Source: Alteromonas aquimaris (lineage in GTDB: Bacteria > Pseudomonadota > Gammaproteobacteria > Enterobacterales > Alteromonadaceae). From it: a DNA stretch of 64,000 bases. The stretch's first letter is position 1; each line of letters opens with the position of its first letter. Both the position numbers and the translations under genes were made by a program. The DNA lies in contig NZ_JAPFRD010000005.1 of the NCBI RefSeq assembly GCF_026183695.1, forward strand, positions 1-64,000, in the 5' to 3' direction. Under the pieces are notes generated by a model. It searched no databases and was not told where the DNA came from. It saw nothing but the letters and a program-made list of their open reading frames with translations. Shown here piece after piece: positions 36,734 through 46,198 of the stretch.

Positions 36734-37833
36734 GCGGGATAGAGTGCCCCCAGCACACACGATTTTCTTGCCCCTGTTACCGCGGGGAGGTTCCCTGGCA
36801 CCCTATGATTAAACGCCCAGGCTAACCACGCGAAGGCGGCTCCTTCAACCCACTGCGGATTAACCCCCAAGCTTTGGGTGGTTTGAACATCCAATGCAGT
36901 ATGTAACGAAAGTACTTTTAACAAGTTCAAATTAAAGGCACCGCCACCACATATGTATACTTCGTCAACCTGTTTTAAATTGCGAATAGCGTCGGCAATT
37001 GATTGCGCAGTTAACGACAGTAAAGTAGCTTGGACATCATGGGCTGGAAACTCATTCAGTCGATCAAACTGAGTCAGCCAGCTGTCATTAAAATACTCTC
37101 GACCGGTGCTTTTAGGGGGCTTTCGGTGAAAATAGGGATCCTCGAGCATGCTTGTTAATAAGTCTGGGATGATGCTACCAGATGCAGCCCATTGCCCGTT
37201 TTGGTCAAAATGTCTACCCGTATGTCGCTGACACCAATAGTCCAGGAGCCGGTTACCTGGTCCCGTGTCAAACCCTGTAACCATAGACGAACAATTCGCT
37301 GGTAAATAGGTAATGTTGGCAATACCGCCAATGTTAACAATAACCCGCGATACTGATGCCGAACTGAATACCTGATGATGAAATGCTGGGACCAATGGTG
37401 CACCATGCCCGCCTTCTGCTATATCCCTGCGTCTGAAATCCGCCACGACATCAATTCCGGTTAAGGTCGCAATAGTATGCGGATCGCCTATCTGAACGGA
37501 ATATCCTGATTGGGTTTCAGTCTTAGGTTGGTGGCGAATTGTTTGACCGTGCGAGCCGATAGCGACAATATCAGCGGGTTTGAGATTCGTCTCAGCGAGC
37601 AATTGATTCACCGCCTCGGCAAAGACCTGTGCCACTTCGCGATCAACCATGGCCATACGACAAAGTTCATCAGTAGAGGGTGTACACAGATTAGTTAACT
37701 GGTCTAACAATTCTGCAGGGTAGGGTAAAGACAGGCAGTGCTTGCTGGAGATGCGCTGATGAGAAATGTCACAGAGGACGGCGTCAATGCCGTCCATACT
37801 GGTACCAGACATCAGTCCAATGTAGTAGGCCAT
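36730..37833 (-). CDS. anmK: Anhydro-N-acetylmuramic acid kinase
   Basis: Converts 1,6-anhydro-MurNAc and ATP to MurNAc-6-phosphate in cell-wall recycling. The 367-residue protein has the family markers: MSGTSMDGIDAV at the N-terminus, AIGSHGQTIRHQP, IGDPHTIATLTGIDVVADFRRRD, VNIGGIANITYL, FDTGPGNRLLDYWCQ, and ICGGGAFNLNLL. Length is normal. It lies 3 bases after the M23 peptidase gene in the same direction, a fitting pair: one protein acts on peptidoglycan, the other on its breakdown sugar. Confidence 0.96.
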   Translation of the reverse strand: MAYYIGLMSGTSMDGIDAVLCDISHQRISSKHCLSLPYPAELLDQLTNLCTPSTDELCRMAMVDREVAQVFAEAVNQLLAETNLKPADIVAIGSHGQTIRHQPKTETQSGYSVQIGDPHTIATLTGIDVVADFRRRDIAEGGHGAPLVPAFHHQVFSSASVSRVIVNIGGIANITYLPANCSSMVTGFDTGPGNRLLDYWCQRHTGRHFDQNGQWAASGSIIPDLLTSMLEDPYFHRKPPKSTGREYFNDSWLTQFDRLNEFPAHDVQATLLSLTAQSIADAIRNLKQVDEVYICGGGAFNLNLLKVLSLHTALDVQTTQSLGVNPQWVEGAAFAWLAWAFNHRVPGNLPAVTGARKSCVLGALYPA

Positions 37834-37836
37834 CGT

Positions 37837-39153
37837 CTAGTGCATTGCCAGCATAATACGCTTGTTGGTGTCTAACTGACCAAGACGGTTCTCAGCAATC
37901 ACTTCAAACGCTGCACGCTCTTCTTTTGCAATCGGCAACGCTTTAGGTAATTCCACCGTACGTGGATTACGATGAACGCCATCGACTAGAAATTCATAAT
38001 GCAAGTGAGCTCCAGTCACCATACCCGTACTGCCCAGATAGCCCACAACCTGCCCTTGCTTGACGGCATCGCCTACCTTGACTGCATTCTTTTTGAAGTG
38101 CAGATATTTGGTCGTGTATTTCTCTCCGTGTTGAATAAACACATGGTTTCCGTTAAATCGGTCATACCCAGCCTTAACGACCTTGCCATCACCGGCAGCC
38201 ATAACTGGGGTGCCGGCTGCCGCCACATAATCTGTGCCACGATGTGCTTTCCAGCGTTTTTGTACCGGGTGGAAGCGGGCTTTAGTGAAGTTGGAACTGA
38301 CATACTTAAAGTTAATTGGCGCGCGCAAGAAGCTTTTCCGCATGCTACGGCCTTCAGGAGTATAATAGTTTCCGTCGCTGTGCTTTATCGCGACAAACTT
38401 TTCACCCTGATTGATAAATTCTGCGGCAACAATATCACCGAATCCGACAAATTCACCGTCGATATACTGCTCTTCAAACACCACGTTAAAGACATCACCT
38501 TGACGAATCTCCATAGCAAAGTCGATGTCCCAGCCAAAAATGCCGGCTAGATGCATAATTTGATTATCGGTTAGGCCCGCTGATACACCGGCATGCCAAA
38601 AACTGGAAGTAATTTCTCCTTGGGCGAAATTATGCCGCACTTCGATTTCTTTTGTCTGAAGTTCTGCGACCAAGGTCGCTGTTTCATCAGAAGGTGAAAT
38701 TGATAAGGTTTCCTGCGCTGAGAGTTTGTACTTTAACCCTGCAAAACTGCCATCATCGCCTTTCTTCAACCATAATTCGTCCCCTGGTAAGATAGTAACC
38801 AGCGTCTTGGCTAATTTTCCAGAATTACTGACATCATAGGTATCACGCGGGGAAAAACCGGCACGTTGAAAAATTTTCGCCAGCGTGTCACCGCGTCCTA
38901 CTTTATATACGTGCCAGCCTGATTCTTCTTCTGGTAGGGCGATGTCGGTATTGCGTGTTACTTCCAATTTCAGCGGATACCTGACACCCACATCTAATAT
39001 GGCTGCTTCAGCATGTCGACTGGCCTCCACAGGCTCAGAAGGAAGCAAAATCATCCCACAGAGAATTGCACTGGCGATAGCTAGCCCGGTGCGGTGTGGC
39101 GAAGGCAATTGAGTTACGGTGTTTTTCACACCTTTATATAAATTGATTCTCAT
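37837..39153 (-). CDS. LysM-like/M23 peptidoglycan endopeptidase (MepM-type)
   Basis: A periplasmic murein hydrolase, 438 residues. A membrane/signal segment is at about 22-40, a LysM-like OapA domain (WHVYKVGRGDTLAKIFQRAG to LPGDELWL) at about 80-130, and the M23 lysostaphin-type domain at about 300-400. The zinc ligands are visible in HRGTDY and HLHYEF, with VFIQHGEKYTTKYLH between. Probably a D,D-endopeptidase that opens cross-links for wall growth. Divergent from tyrS and followed by anmK, an arrangement shared with Pseudomonas. Confidence 0.93.
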   Translation of the reverse strand: MRINLYKGVKNTVTQLPSPHRTGLAIASAILCGMILLPSEPVEASRHAEAAILDVGVRYPLKLEVTRNTDIALPEEESGWHVYKVGRGDTLAKIFQRAGFSPRDTYDVSNSGKLAKTLVTILPGDELWLKKGDDGSFAGLKYKLSAQETLSISPSDETATLVAELQTKEIEVRHNFAQGEITSSFWHAGVSAGLTDNQIMHLAGIFGWDIDFAMEIRQGDVFNVVFEEQYIDGEFVGFGDIVAAEFINQGEKFVAIKHSDGNYYTPEGRSMRKSFLRAPINFKYVSSNFTKARFHPVQKRWKAHRGTDYVAAAGTPVMAAGDGKVVKAGYDRFNGNHVFIQHGEKYTTKYLHFKKNAVKVGDAVKQGQVVGYLGSTGMVTGAHLHYEFLVDGVHRNPRTVELPKALPIAKEERAAFEVIAENRLGQLDTNKRIMLAMH

Positions 39154-39345
39154 CGTACAACCTAATTAGAGAATAAAGCATTCAACATGGTCATTCTTAC
39201 TTGTGCTGCTCAAATAGTGGGCAGATTATTATTTTTATCGGCAGATTGCGCTCAAATATGAACACCAAACCTTTTAAAGGTTCCCATCCATGCGTAAAAT
39301 GCCACCCAGATTTAACCGTGATACCCAGTAGATGTGAGAAAATAA

Positions 39346-40545
39346 ATGATTGACTGGCAAACAGCAATAGCTGAAATAAAGCGTGGAACCGATGAGATCC
39401 TGCCAGAGCAGGACCTGATAGACAAACTTAAAACCGGTAAAACGCTTACGGTAAAGGCCGGGTTCGACCCTACCGCGCCAGACCTGCATTTAGGTCACAC
39501 TGTACTGATCAACAAGCTACGAACATTCCAGCAACTCGGTCACAAAGTGATCTTTCTGATCGGAGATTTTACTGGCCTCATAGGCGATCCTACTGGTAAA
39601 AATGTTACGCGCAAGCCGTTATCTCGCGAACAGGTATTAGAAAATGCACGTACGTATCAAGAACAAGTCTTTAAAATACTCGATCCTGAACTGACTGAAA
39701 TTCGCTTTAACTCTGAGTGGATGGATACGCTGGGTGCAGACGGTATGATCAAACTTGCCGCAAGTCAAACGGTTGCGAGAATGCTTGAGCGGGATGATTT
39801 TAAAAAGCGCTACGCCAATGGGCAGCCGATAGCCATCCACGAATTTTTATATCCGCTGGTACAAGGTTGGGACTCAGTGGCCTTAAAAGCAGATGTGGAA
39901 CTGGGGGGGACGGATCAGCGCTTTAACCTTCTGATGGGGCGTGAATTGCAAAAAGATCAGGGGCAAGCACAGCAAGCTATTGTTATGATGCCGTTATTGG
40001 AAGGGTTGGACGGAGAGAAAAAGATGTCCAAGTCGCTGAACAACTATATCGGCATAACCGATGCGCCAAACGACATGTTTGGGAAAGTGATGTCAGTATC
40101 GGATGAGTTAATGTGGCGTTATTATGATTTGATCAGTTTCCGTCCATTAGAGGAGATACAAGGCTATAGGCGGCAAGTGGCGGATGGCGCAAACCCAAGA
40201 GACTTTAAAATTTTGTTAGCCAAAGAAATCATTGCCCGCTTCCACGATGATCATGCTGCTACCGCTGCCCATGAGGATTTTATCCAGCGTTTCCAAAAGA
40301 ATGCTATTCCTGATGAAATGCCAGAATTTACCTTTGAACTTGGCGCGGATGGATTGGGGTTGGGTAACCTATTAAAAGAAGCGGCACTCGTCGGGTCAAC
40401 CTCTGATGCCATGCGCATGGTTAAGCAAGGGGCGGTGAAAATTGATGGGGAAAAGGTAAACGATCCACGCTTGCAATTAACTGAAGCAGGTGAAGCGGTT
40501 TATCAGGTGGGTAAACGAAAATTTGCCCGTATCACTTTAAAATAA
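39346..40545 (+). CDS. tyrS: Tyrosyl-tRNA synthetase (KMSKS type)
   Basis: Charges tRNA-Tyr. This class I synthetase has 399 residues: HLGH at 48-51 in [14 protein letters not shown], tyrosine-binding residues around [31 protein letters not shown] and a C-terminal S4 domain (about 335-399). KMSKS and the overall length place it in the TyrZ-like bacterial type, distinct from E. coli TyrS. It ends 6 bases before the convergent FAD oxidase gene. Confidence 0.96.
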   Translation: MIDWQTAIAEIKRGTDEILPEQDLIDKLKTGKTLTVKAGFDPTAPDLHLGHTVLINKLRTFQQLGHKVIFLIGDFTGLIGDPTGKNVTRKPLSREQVLENARTYQEQVFKILDPELTEIRFNSEWMDTLGADGMIKLAASQTVARMLERDDFKKRYANGQPIAIHEFLYPLVQGWDSVALKADVELGGTDQRFNLLMGRELQKDQGQAQQAIVMMPLLEGLDGEKKMSKSLNNYIGITDAPNDMFGKVMSVSDELMWRYYDLISFRPLEEIQGYRRQVADGANPRDFKILLAKEIIARFHDDHAATAAHEDFIQRFQKNAIPDEMPEFTFELGADGLGLGNLLKEAALVGSTSDAMRMVKQGAVKIDGEKVNDPRLQLTEAGEAVYQVGKRKFARITLK

Positions 40546-40551
40546 AACGTT

Positions 40552-41880
40552 TTATTCAAACCAGTGAGCCCAGGTGTAAAGGGCTCGCAGTCCCACCCTG
40601 CGCAATGCTGGCAGGGGATATTTAGGTAACGCGTTTTTGTAAAGCGGCAAGCTGACGTCTACGTTTTCCCCTAGTGCTCTTTGCGCCAGTCGGGCACCTG
40701 CCAAGGTGGCAAATGAAACCCCCGAACCACAATAACCCATGGAATAGCCAATGCGTTGTGACTCGTCGAATATGACCCGTGGCATACTGTCAAACGCCAC
40801 CGACACCCACCCACTCCAGAAATAATCAACGTCAACCACGTTTAGCGCTGGAAAGCTTGCGGTCATAGCACTAATTAACCGTTGTCTTGATAGTGGACTA
40901 TCCGCATTTTTACCCGTCACCGCACCTCTGCCACCAAACAGTAAGCGACCATCAGGTAAGGTGCGATAGTAATATTTCATCATCCTTGTATCCATCATGG
41001 TGATCGGTTGATTGAGACCAGTACGGTTTTTTACGGGGGCTGGGATCGGCGCCGTAACAATGATACTGGATTGCACAGGAAACTGACGCTGGTCGATAAG
41101 CGGATGGAATTTACGCGGACTGTACGCGTTACTGGCTAAAAGAATATTTTCAGCGGTAATGGTGGCCTGTGGTGTTTTCACTTGCCAGCCATTTGCTGTG
41201 CGTTCGATAGACTCAGCTGGCGTGCGGGTATAAATTTTTGCCCCTTCACGTTCGGCTAATGCGGCCAGACCATCAATGTATTTTAGAGGATTAAGAGCTT
41301 TTCCTGCCTGTGCGGAAGCGCCATACGCTTGCTTGATAGATAATTGGCCGTTAAGCTCACGCGCAGATAAAAAAGTCGCACTTGCACCAAATTGCTGATT
41401 GTTCGTCTCTACAGCTCTACGTAATAATTCTGCTTGTTTAGGATTATGAGCAATTTTTAAGTAAGGGCCAATATTAATATCGCACGCAATATCCCCCTGG
41501 CGGATTCGCTTATCCACTTCGTCGACTGCATTTTGAAATTCACGATGCATCTTTTCCGCGACAGCGTTTCCCCACTTCTTAGCAATGGCTGATAAGCTGT
41601 AACGGCCAGTACCAGAAAGCACAAAACCGCCGTTTCGCCCAGCGCAGCCAAAACCGACATCATGGCTGTCGATAACGAGCACGTCAGCATTAGCGGACCT
41701 CTGCATAAGCTCACACGCTGCACTAAGACCGGTATAGCCGGCACCAATGATCAACCATTCACAATGTATGTCTTGTCGAAGCGAGTCCCTCGCCAATACC
41801 TGATGAGTTGATCGCCAGTAAGTGGGAGGATGTGGGTATTGCGGGCTGACTGCGTTAGCAGTTAATGGGTCATAACTCAT
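40552..41880 (-). CDS. FAD-dependent amine/amino acid oxidase (DadA/PuuB-like)
   Basis: A flavin oxidoreductase of 442 residues of the DAO family, nearest in pattern to gamma-glutamylputrescine oxidase PuuB/OrdL. The FAD-binding motif is WLIIGAGYTGLSAACEL, followed by DSHDVGFGCAGRNGGFV. The C-terminal region has LFGGRGAVTG, VDYFWSGWVSVAFDSMPRV, and GYCGSGVSFATLAGARLA. Substrate not determined. Its ATG overlaps the GNAT stop (ATGA), making the last gene of a three-gene operon DUF2721-GNAT-oxidase. Confidence 0.88.
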   Translation of the reverse strand: MSYDPLTANAVSPQYPHPPTYWRSTHQVLARDSLRQDIHCEWLIIGAGYTGLSAACELMQRSANADVLVIDSHDVGFGCAGRNGGFVLSGTGRYSLSAIAKKWGNAVAEKMHREFQNAVDEVDKRIRQGDIACDINIGPYLKIAHNPKQAELLRRAVETNNQQFGASATFLSARELNGQLSIKQAYGASAQAGKALNPLKYIDGLAALAEREGAKIYTRTPAESIERTANGWQVKTPQATITAENILLASNAYSPRKFHPLIDQRQFPVQSSIIVTAPIPAPVKNRTGLNQPITMMDTRMMKYYYRTLPDGRLLFGGRGAVTGKNADSPLSRQRLISAMTASFPALNVVDVDYFWSGWVSVAFDSMPRVIFDESQRIGYSMGYCGSGVSFATLAGARLAQRALGENVDVSLPLYKNALPKYPLPALRRVGLRALYTWAHWFE

Positions 41881-42452
41881 TTGAACGGCAATATCATTTC
41901 AGCGGCCACACATTCGCAATACCCTTCGCAGACGGGACAGTCGTAGCCTTCGTGAATGGATGCATATCGCCACCGGTTAGGATGCTTTTTTACTAACTTC
42001 CCCCCATTTTTTGAAAAGTATTTAAATGCGCTGTTACCCGGGCTAGCCAGCCATATGTGAGCCAGTCCAGCTTTGGCTCCCTGTAGTTTGGCTCGTTCAA
42101 TAGAGCGTTTCAATAACTTACTGCCCACGCCGTGAGCACGGATAGACTTGTCCACGGTATTACATTTAAAATAACACACCTGATGAGGGGGGAACGGCCA
42201 TAACTCTGGTGAGCACCATTCACTGGGGATCCATTTTGATGCGGCGTAAGTAAGACGAAAGCCGACGACTTTACCTTCAAGTAATGCCACCCAGCTAGCA
42301 TTGATATCATCTTGCCAGCTGTCTTCATAAATTGTTTTTATCGATTCAGTGGTAAGGTAATTATCACCATGTACTCGGTTACCTAACTCGAGCACTCCGT
42401 CAAAATGCGTCGGGTCGAATTGCACATAATCGATCTGCTTAACACTCTTCAT
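41877..42452 (-). CDS. GNAT acetyltransferase with a cysteine-rich tail
   Basis: A 191-residue GNAT protein. The acetyl-CoA region reads VDKSIRAHGVGSKLLKRSIE (about 101-120, with the R/Q-x-x-G-x-G/A theme), preceded by the beta strand WVALLEGKVVGFRLTYAA. The C-terminus carries four closely spaced cysteines, CPVCEGYCEC, an unusual addition that could bind metal. The gene overlaps DUF2721 upstream by 14 bases and the FAD oxidase downstream by 4, so all three are co-translated. Acceptor unknown; polyamine or amino acid is possible given the oxidase. Confidence 0.82.
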   Translation of the reverse strand: MKSVKQIDYVQFDPTHFDGVLELGNRVHGDNYLTTESIKTIYEDSWQDDINASWVALLEGKVVGFRLTYAASKWIPSEWCSPELWPFPPHQVCYFKCNTVDKSIRAHGVGSKLLKRSIERAKLQGAKAGLAHIWLASPGNSAFKYFSKNGGKLVKKHPNRWRYASIHEGYDCPVCEGYCECVAAEMILPFK

Positions 42453-42840
42453 GTTTTGATTTCCTCGCTACACCGGCTAAATGTACATCTAATGCTTCCA
42501 CCGAAATCAGAATTTCTCTGACTGACATCCACAAGGAATAAAGCAGGCACACTAAACTGATACCAAAAATCCAGCTACCTATTTCCTGATACGTTAAGTA
42601 GATTGCCAACATTGCGAGCACGCATAGAAAAAAGCTGGCGACGCCCGCAATTTGCATGCGTTTGATTAACTGAATGCGTTGGCGTAAATTTTTGATTTGC
42701 GCGGCGGTATTGTTATTCAGTTCATCTTTGGCAAAGTTACGAATGATCGTTGCCAAGGTTAAAAACCTGTTTGTATAGGCCAAAAGCAACAACGAAATGG
42801 CTGGAAAAAGCATCGCTGGTGTCGCTAAATCAATATTCAT
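42439..42840 (-). CDS. DUF2721 membrane protein
   Basis: A 133-residue inner-membrane protein fitting DUF2721: a helix at about 8-26 (TPAMLFPAISLLLLAYTNR), a cytosolic charged stretch with RNFAKDELNNN and IKNLRQRIQLIKRM, then two helices (about 66-108) and a short polar tail. Function unknown for the family. It is first of an overlapping three-gene unit with the GNAT and FAD oxidase genes. Confidence 0.8.
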   Translation of the reverse strand: MNIDLATPAMLFPAISLLLLAYTNRFLTLATIIRNFAKDELNNNTAAQIKNLRQRIQLIKRMQIAGVASFFLCVLAMLAIYLTYQEIGSWIFGISLVCLLYSLWMSVREILISVEALDVHLAGVARKSKHEEC

Positions 42841-42967
42841 GAATGTTTGCTTGCTTAATTAAATTTTTCAGCAGTTTAGCAAACCTGGGCCGTCTTCATC
42901 CACCTTATCCCATTTCGTCATTCTGACTATGGTGAAACAGTGTGATGACTGCCGTAAAACACGTTCT

Positions 42968-44359
42968 TTAATAGCGATAATGCTCGGGTTTATAGGGGCC
43001 CTGTTTATCTACTCCAATATACTCTGCCTGCTGGTTAGTCAGTTCAGTTATAACCCCACCGAACCCTTCAACCATATAGCGAGCAACTTCCTCGTCTAAC
43101 TGTCGGGGCAACACTTCCACGCGCAGCAGCTCCCGCTGAGTCTGCGAGTCTTGTGCAGCATAAGCCTGTTGGTAAAGATGTATTTGCGCGAGCACCTGGT
43201 TGGCAAACGAACCATCCATGACACGGGAAGGGTGACCCGTCGCGTTTCCTAGATTTACTAAACGGCCTTCGGAGAGCAGCAGGATATAGTCGTTTTCATT
43301 GTCGCTGCGGTATACCTTATGCACCTGCGGCTTTATTTCTTCCCAGCGCCAGTGTTGACGCATGAAGGCTGTATCAATCTCATTATCAAAATGGCCGATA
43401 TTACATACTACCGCTCCGCGTTTGATGCTGCAGAGCATGTGGGCATCACAGACATTGATATTACCAGTGGTGGTCACTAACAAATCAATCCTGCTCAACA
43501 AACTTGTATCAATAGCTTGTTTGCCTCCAGTGTTGATGCCATGGTAGAAAGGGGATACCACTTCAAACCCGTCCATGCAGGCTTGCATGGCACAGATAGG
43601 ATCCACTTCAGACACTTTCACGATCATACCTTCTTGTCGCAAAGATTGTGCGGAGCCTTTGCCAACGTCGCCATAGCCGATAACTAAAGCCTTCTTGCCA
43701 GCCAGTAAATGATCCGTTGCACGTTTAATCGCATCATTCAAACTATGCCGACAACCATACTTGTTATCGTTCTTAGATTTTGTAACGGAATCATTCACAT
43801 TGATTGCTGGAACTTTTAATTGACCGCGTTTGAGCATATCCATTAAACGGTGTACACCGGTAGTGGTTTCCTCGGTAATGCCGTGCACACGTGCTAGCAC
43901 CTGGGGAAATTTCTGGTGTAATAGGGCAGTCAGGTCGCCACCATCGTCCAGCACCATATTGGCCTCCCAGAGCTCGCCATTTTTCATAATGGTTTGTTCA
44001 AGACACCATTCGTAATCGGCTTCGGATTCACCCTTCCAGGCGAAGACCGGCACCCCTGCTGCTGCCATCGCTGCTGCAGCGTGATCTTGCGTTGAAAAGA
44101 TGTTACAGGAGGACCAGCGAACTTCTGCCCCTAATGCGCGTAGCGTTTCTATAAGTACTCCCGTCTGAATTGTCATATGAATGCAGCCGAGAATTTTTGC
44201 CCCTGCTAGAGGCTTCTCTTTGTTGTACTTCTCTCGAATGGCCATCAAGGCGGGCATTTCGCTTTCAGCAATGGTGAGCTCTTTTCGCCCCCAATCCGCC
44301 AGCGAGATATCCGCGACTTTATAATCACCCGAAGCCATCACATGGTTTTCGTACTTCAT
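42968..44359 (-). CDS. ahcY: S-adenosylhomocysteine hydrolase
   Basis: Splits S-adenosylhomocysteine to homocysteine and adenosine with bound NAD. The 463-residue protein has family motifs [53 protein letters not shown], the Rossmann motif [15 protein letters not shown], and the C-terminal [12 protein letters not shown] with its conserved Lys/Tyr end. The short upstream gap (59 bases to btuF) shows no SAH riboswitch. It follows mtnN-cobD-btuF in the same direction and may share their transcript. Confidence 0.97.
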   Translation of the reverse strand: MKYENHVMASGDYKVADISLADWGRKELTIAESEMPALMAIREKYNKEKPLAGAKILGCIHMTIQTGVLIETLRALGAEVRWSSCNIFSTQDHAAAAMAAAGVPVFAWKGESEADYEWCLEQTIMKNGELWEANMVLDDGGDLTALLHQKFPQVLARVHGITEETTTGVHRLMDMLKRGQLKVPAINVNDSVTKSKNDNKYGCRHSLNDAIKRATDHLLAGKKALVIGYGDVGKGSAQSLRQEGMIVKVSEVDPICAMQACMDGFEVVSPFYHGINTGGKQAIDTSLLSRIDLLVTTTGNINVCDAHMLCSIKRGAVVCNIGHFDNEIDTAFMRQHWRWEEIKPQVHKVYRSDNENDYILLLSEGRLVNLGNATGHPSRVMDGSFANQVLAQIHLYQQAYAAQDSQTQRELLRVEVLPRQLDEEVARYMVEGFGGVITELTNQQAEYIGVDKQGPYKPEHYRY

Positions 44360-44418
44360 TGTTGTGCTCTAATTTTAGTGGTAGTTTGGTTAAAAGTAGA
44401 ACAGCTTAGGAAATGTAG

Positions 44419-45231
44419 CTAGTGTGGGGATGGTTCTGAAGCGATTTTTTCACATACCTGTAGCAGTTCTCCTGGTAAACGCAACGTGAAACGACCGAAA
44501 ATGTCCGGATTTACCTTGATCAAGGGGGCTTTCAGAACGTTTCTGTGAGGCTTCCAAAATTGTTCAAGCACTTGCTGTGAATGGTGACTGGACGCGATCA
44601 ACTTGGTGGGTTGGCGTTTTAATACGTCGTGAAGAGAAACTTCTGGAAAATCAACGGGTGAGTCGCTAAAAATCGTTTGTGCACCGCACAAGTTAAGTAA
44701 CTGATTTGCCCAGGTACCTGCACCTATTGTCATCAATGGTTTTTCCCAATAGTAATAAAATACGCGCTGCTTTTTCGAACCAAATTGCTGCCGGATTTCC
44801 GCAATATCCTGTGTAAAGCGATGAGTAAGTTCTTTGGCCAATTCGGTTTTATTTAATCGTTTTGCTAACTGACGGATCTCGCTTGATAGGCCTGCTGGCG
44901 AATTGGGCGAGGAGGTGAAAACCTCGTAGCCTAATGCGCGCAACCGAGCAATATCCTGAGTTTTGTTGCCACCATCCCAGGCGAGAATAAAAGTGGGTTT
45001 TAGCGCGATTAAACGTTTAAAGTTTACCCCGTGATGACTGGCGACGACAGGCAGTTGTTTCGCTTCATTTGGAAAATCACTGAATTCGCTTACCGCCACT
45101 AGTTTGTCACCACTTTGAAGACTATATACCCATTCAGTCAGGTGGGGGGATAGGGTGATGATACGTTCAGTCGACGCAACACTAGCGGAGAGAAATAACG
45201 CTAAAAGAAGCAAATTCTTAAATTTTATCAT
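44419..45231 (-). CDS. btuF: Periplasmic cobalamin-binding protein BtuF
   Basis: The periplasmic receptor that hands vitamin B12 to BtuCD. The 270-residue protein has a signal peptide (about 1-20, ending SVAS), no lipobox, then RIITLSPHLTEWVYSL, the ALKPTFILAWDGGNK strand and a helical backbone of the class III binding-protein fold; SPNSPAGLSSEIRQLAKRL and GAGTWANQLLNLCGA are typical. BtuC and BtuD are not in the window. Its ATG directly follows the cobD stop. Confidence 0.88.
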   Translation of the reverse strand: MIKFKNLLLLALFLSASVASTERIITLSPHLTEWVYSLQSGDKLVAVSEFSDFPNEAKQLPVVASHHGVNFKRLIALKPTFILAWDGGNKTQDIARLRALGYEVFTSSPNSPAGLSSEIRQLAKRLNKTELAKELTHRFTQDIAEIRQQFGSKKQRVFYYYWEKPLMTIGAGTWANQLLNLCGAQTIFSDSPVDFPEVSLHDVLKRQPTKLIASSHHSQQVLEQFWKPHRNVLKAPLIKVNPDIFGRFTLRLPGELLQVCEKIASEPSPH

Positions 45232-46197
45232 TCAATAGAAACTCGTTACCGGCGGAATTTCCCATATGGCTAGTAGAAGTAGGGTCGAGAGTGCAATCAG
45301 CAGCAGTGAAGCCCGCGTAATCGCGCGTTGGCAATAAATCATATCTGAGTAGCGAACCTCTCTTTGCCCTCCTACTCTTGGATAGCGATTCATGTGACCA
45401 TGATAAAATGCAGGTCCGCCTAATTTAATATCATGCCCTCCGCCCATTACAGCAAGTATTAACGAGCTCTGGTCCCGTACCTTTGTATTCATTAGTGCTC
45501 GCCATGCTTTGAGGGGATTCGTTACCATGCATAAGGCGATTATTGCGATAAAAGCAGGTATTGCTCGCAGGGCTTTTGTCAGATTATGGACGGGTTGACT
45601 AAAGCGCAAGTATCCCGGTTTGCGCCAGTGCCATTCCCAATTTAGGGTAAGCAGCATTCTATATACCAAGGCAGTTACTGGCCCAGCCACTAAGAACCAG
45701 AATAATACGCCCCAATATTGGTAACAAAACCGCAGTACTAATGACTCAATCGCAGCCTTGGCAATACCAATATCAGTCAGCCTCGTGCAATCACGATAAA
45801 CGATGGGGTTGAGCATTTCCCGGCTGAGCATTTTTTTATGATTACCCACTGCCGCTACCACACGTGCATATTGAAAACGGATGTGGCTGAAGTCTACTAG
45901 CGCAAGCATTAATACTGCTTCGAAAAACAACGGATATTCCGCAATATAGACCAACAATCCCACCAGTACGGCGAATGGTGTGATCAAAACGATCACACCA
46001 AGTGCCCCTGAAATATAATGTTGGAGTGAGGGGTCCTGCTTCAATGGCAGGACCTTCTTGGCCATATTGTTAGCCATTATTCGTAATAAAGATAACGGAT
46101 GGTATGCGGACGGCCAGCGCCAAATAAAATCCAGCAGAACCACTAGCCAGAGTATAGCCAGGGTGCCAAGTACCGAATCTGTTATCAACGCTTCCAT
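45232..46197 (-). CDS. CobD/CbiB-like adenosylcobinamide-phosphate synthase
   Basis: A 321-residue multi-helix inner-membrane protein resembling CobD/CbiB, which attaches the aminopropanol arm to cobyric acid. Supporting pieces are LDFIWRWPSAYHPLSLL at the N-terminus (where CbiB has DxxxGDPxxxxHPV), REMLNPIVYRDCTRLTDIG in the middle and the conserved central AIESLVLRFCYQYWGVLFW (where CbiB has ENxxDxxxxPxF). Some key acidic residues differ, so it may be a diverged homologue. It lies between mtnN and btuF, and together these genes suggest cobinamide salvage. Confidence 0.75.
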   Translation of the reverse strand: MEALITDSVLGTLAILWLVVLLDFIWRWPSAYHPLSLLRIMANNMAKKVLPLKQDPSLQHYISGALGVIVLITPFAVLVGLLVYIAEYPLFFEAVLMLALVDFSHIRFQYARVVAAVGNHKKMLSREMLNPIVYRDCTRLTDIGIAKAAIESLVLRFCYQYWGVLFWFLVAGPVTALVYRMLLTLNWEWHWRKPGYLRFSQPVHNLTKALRAIPAFIAIIALCMVTNPLKAWRALMNTKVRDQSSLILAVMGGGHDIKLGGPAFYHGHMNRYPRVGGQREVRYSDMIYCQRAITRASLLLIALSTLLLLAIWEIPPVTSFY

Positions 46198-46198
46198 G

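Noticed and set aside
37999-38550. 183-codon plus-strand frame opposite the M23 peptidase gene
   Set aside because: The M23 gene has clear zinc motifs; the opposite frame has none and no start signal.
44360-44418. Possible SAH riboswitch before ahcY
   Set aside because: The gap is only 59 bases and shows none of the conserved riboswitch core.
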